Assembly (NCBI GenBank): GCA_963754285.1
Contig: CAVWFN010000007.1
Coordinates: forward strand, 1,090,194 to 1,154,193
DNA length: 64,000 nucleotides
DNA from: RYN-133 sp963754285
GTDB taxonomy: Bacteria; Actinomycetota; Actinomycetes; Mycobacteriales; Jatrophihabitantaceae
Direction: 5' to 3'
Shown here: piece after piece, positions 62,933 to 64,000 of the stretch
How positions within the stretch are numbered: position 1 is the first letter of the stretch
Layout: each line of letters opens with the position of its first letter
Program-made: the position numbers and the translations under genes
The notes under the pieces: generated by a model
What the model was told of the DNA's origin: nothing
What the model saw: the letters and a program-made list of their open reading frames with translations, nothing else
Database searches by the model: none

Positions 62933-63968
62933 ATGCGTGTGGCGATGCTCGCGCCGGTGGCCTGGCGCACGCCACCACAGCACTACGGGCCGTGGGAAAG
63001 CGTTGCCAGCCTCCTGACCGAGGGCCTCGTGGCGCGGGGCGTCGACGTGACGCTGTTTGCGACGCTGGACTCCCTCACCTCGGCGACTTTGGACGGCGTG
63101 AGTCCGCACGGCTATGCCGAGGATGCCGGCCTGGACGGACGCGTGTGCGAAGCGCTGCACGTGTCGCACGCGCTGGCCCGATCCGGCGAGTTCGACCTGG
63201 TGCACAACCATCTCGACTGGTTACCTCTCGCTTTCGATGCCCATGCGGCGGCACCCATGGTCACAACGGTGCACGGGTTCTCCGGGCCGGGGATCCTGCC
63301 GGCGTACGCGCAGTCAAGCTCGGCTTTGGTGTCGATCTCCGACTCGGATCGATCGCCCGACCTCGACTACCTCACGACGATCTACCACGGCGTCGACCTT
63401 GCTGCGCTGCCTTTCCGTGCGGCGCCGGGGCCGAACCTCGTCGCGTTCGGGCGAATCCATCCCGACAAGGGCACGGCCGACGCGATCGCCATTGCCCGCC
63501 AGCGCCGGACGACCCCTGGTTATCTGCGGGATCGTCCAGGATGCGCGCTACTTCGCTGAGCAGGTCGAACCGCACATCGACGGCGAGAACGTCGTCTATC
63601 GCGGATCGGTCGGGCCGGAGCAGCGGGCCGAGATCCTGGGGTCGGCCGCTGCCTTGGTGCACCCGATCCATTTCGATGAACCGTTCGGGCTGTCCGTCGT
63701 TGAAGCCATGGCGTGCGGAACGCCGGTCGTCGCGTATCGCCGCGGTTCGATGTCCGAGGTCGTCGACGTGGGTGTTACCGGCTACCTCGTCCACGACGTC
63801 GCGTCCGCCGCGGCGGCAGTCGGTGAGGCGGCGCGGCTGGACCGGTCAGCGGTTCACGCCCGGGCCTGCCTGCGGTTCGGGGCCGACCGGATGGTCGATG
63901 ACTACCTACGCGCCTACAGCAGCCTTGTCGGCGGTCGACTCGAACGAACGCCGGCGAGTGCGTGGTAG
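62933..63968 (+). pseudogene. GT4-family glycosyltransferase, frame broken by one base
   Basis: The protein starts MRVAMLAPVAWRTPPQHYG and has the GT4 N-terminal domain to FDLVHNHLDWLPL and HGVDLAALPF. At 63503 an extra C (CAGCGCC) shifts the frame by +1; the C-terminal donor domain continues with GRPLVICGIVQDARYF, LVHPIHFDEPFGLSVVEAMACG (E-x7-E loop) to TAG 63966-63968. Correction gives about 344 residues. The enzyme resembles those transferring from UDP- or GDP-sugars to glycan chains. It begins 14 bp after groEL. Confidence 0.8.
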
Positions 63969-64000
63969 CCACGGTGGTAGCCACCGAGGTCCTGCACAGC

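Overview
The window is a high-GC actinobacterial chromosome segment with little or no spacing between genes. Several features place it in Actinomycetota: a bldC-type regulator, a DUF3073 protein, mycothiol-dependent isomerase-like proteins, the TadA-associated protein family next to tadA, an IdeR/DtxR-type iron box, a CIRCE element, and repeated -10 hexamers placed 6-8 nt before start codons (leaderless mRNAs). The genus cannot be fixed from sequence alone. No insertion sequence, prophage, integrase or CRISPR array was seen.

Layout. 1-2.7 kb: end of a quinone reductase-like gene, a MarR regulator, and a leftward DinB/TetR/PaaI trio. 2.8-10 kb: aerobic phenylacetate catabolism, paaZ-A-B-C-D-E-K, facing a PaaR-like TetR regulator across a palindromic operator. 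10-16 kb: secreted BNR-repeat protein, MFS exporter, phosphoglucomutase, amidase. 16-20 kb: ribosomal-protection-type GTPase, the remains of a TmrB-like gene, and a LuxR-type regulator divergent from a 60-aa secreted peptide. 20-22 kb: SigE-family ECF sigma factor with a membrane partner. 22-31 kb: purine biosynthesis (purC, S, Q, L, F, M), interrupted by a MarR/NADPH-dependent FMN reductase pair and a maleylpyruvate isomerase-like gene. 31-42 kb: bldC, acyl-CoA synthetase, a 31-bp tandem repeat block, flavin monooxygenase, MarR-MFS operon, HAD phosphatase, CbiX chelatase, an iron-box-controlled ZIP transporter, and tRNA-Phe, -Asp and -Glu. 42-45.6 kb: tyrA, two TadA-associated proteins, tadA, a Tat-secreted protein, tRNA-Ser. 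45.7-48.1 kb: a TetR/isomerase/metallo-beta-lactamase-fold operon. 48.4-64 kb: a stress and carbon-overflow island with slipin, GSP17M-like protein, universal stress protein remnant, P3B-type ATPase, phosphoketolase fused to an extra N-terminal domain, truncated acetate kinase, iron permease-like protein, a GH130/glycosyltransferase operon, a Cys-rich miniprotein, CIRCE-groEL and a second glycosyltransferase.

Ten apparent single-base frameshifts interrupt otherwise intact genes (paaB, paaE, BNR protein, pgm, amidase twice, GSP17M twice, two glycosyltransferases). Every one is a net +1, which points to insertion-biased sequence error rather than decay. Three other genes (tmrB-like, universal stress protein, ackA) have lost large parts, which a single-base error cannot explain.

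The best candidate for an undescribed system is at 18.8-20.3 kb: a LuxR-type regulator facing a small exported peptide gene across a region with a perfect palindrome. It looks like a regulator/precursor-peptide pair, but no function is shown by the sequence. Other unusual points are the phosphoketolase fusion, the palindromic repeats translated as the C-terminus of PaaA, the 31-bp repeat block, and the tandem TadA-associated genes.
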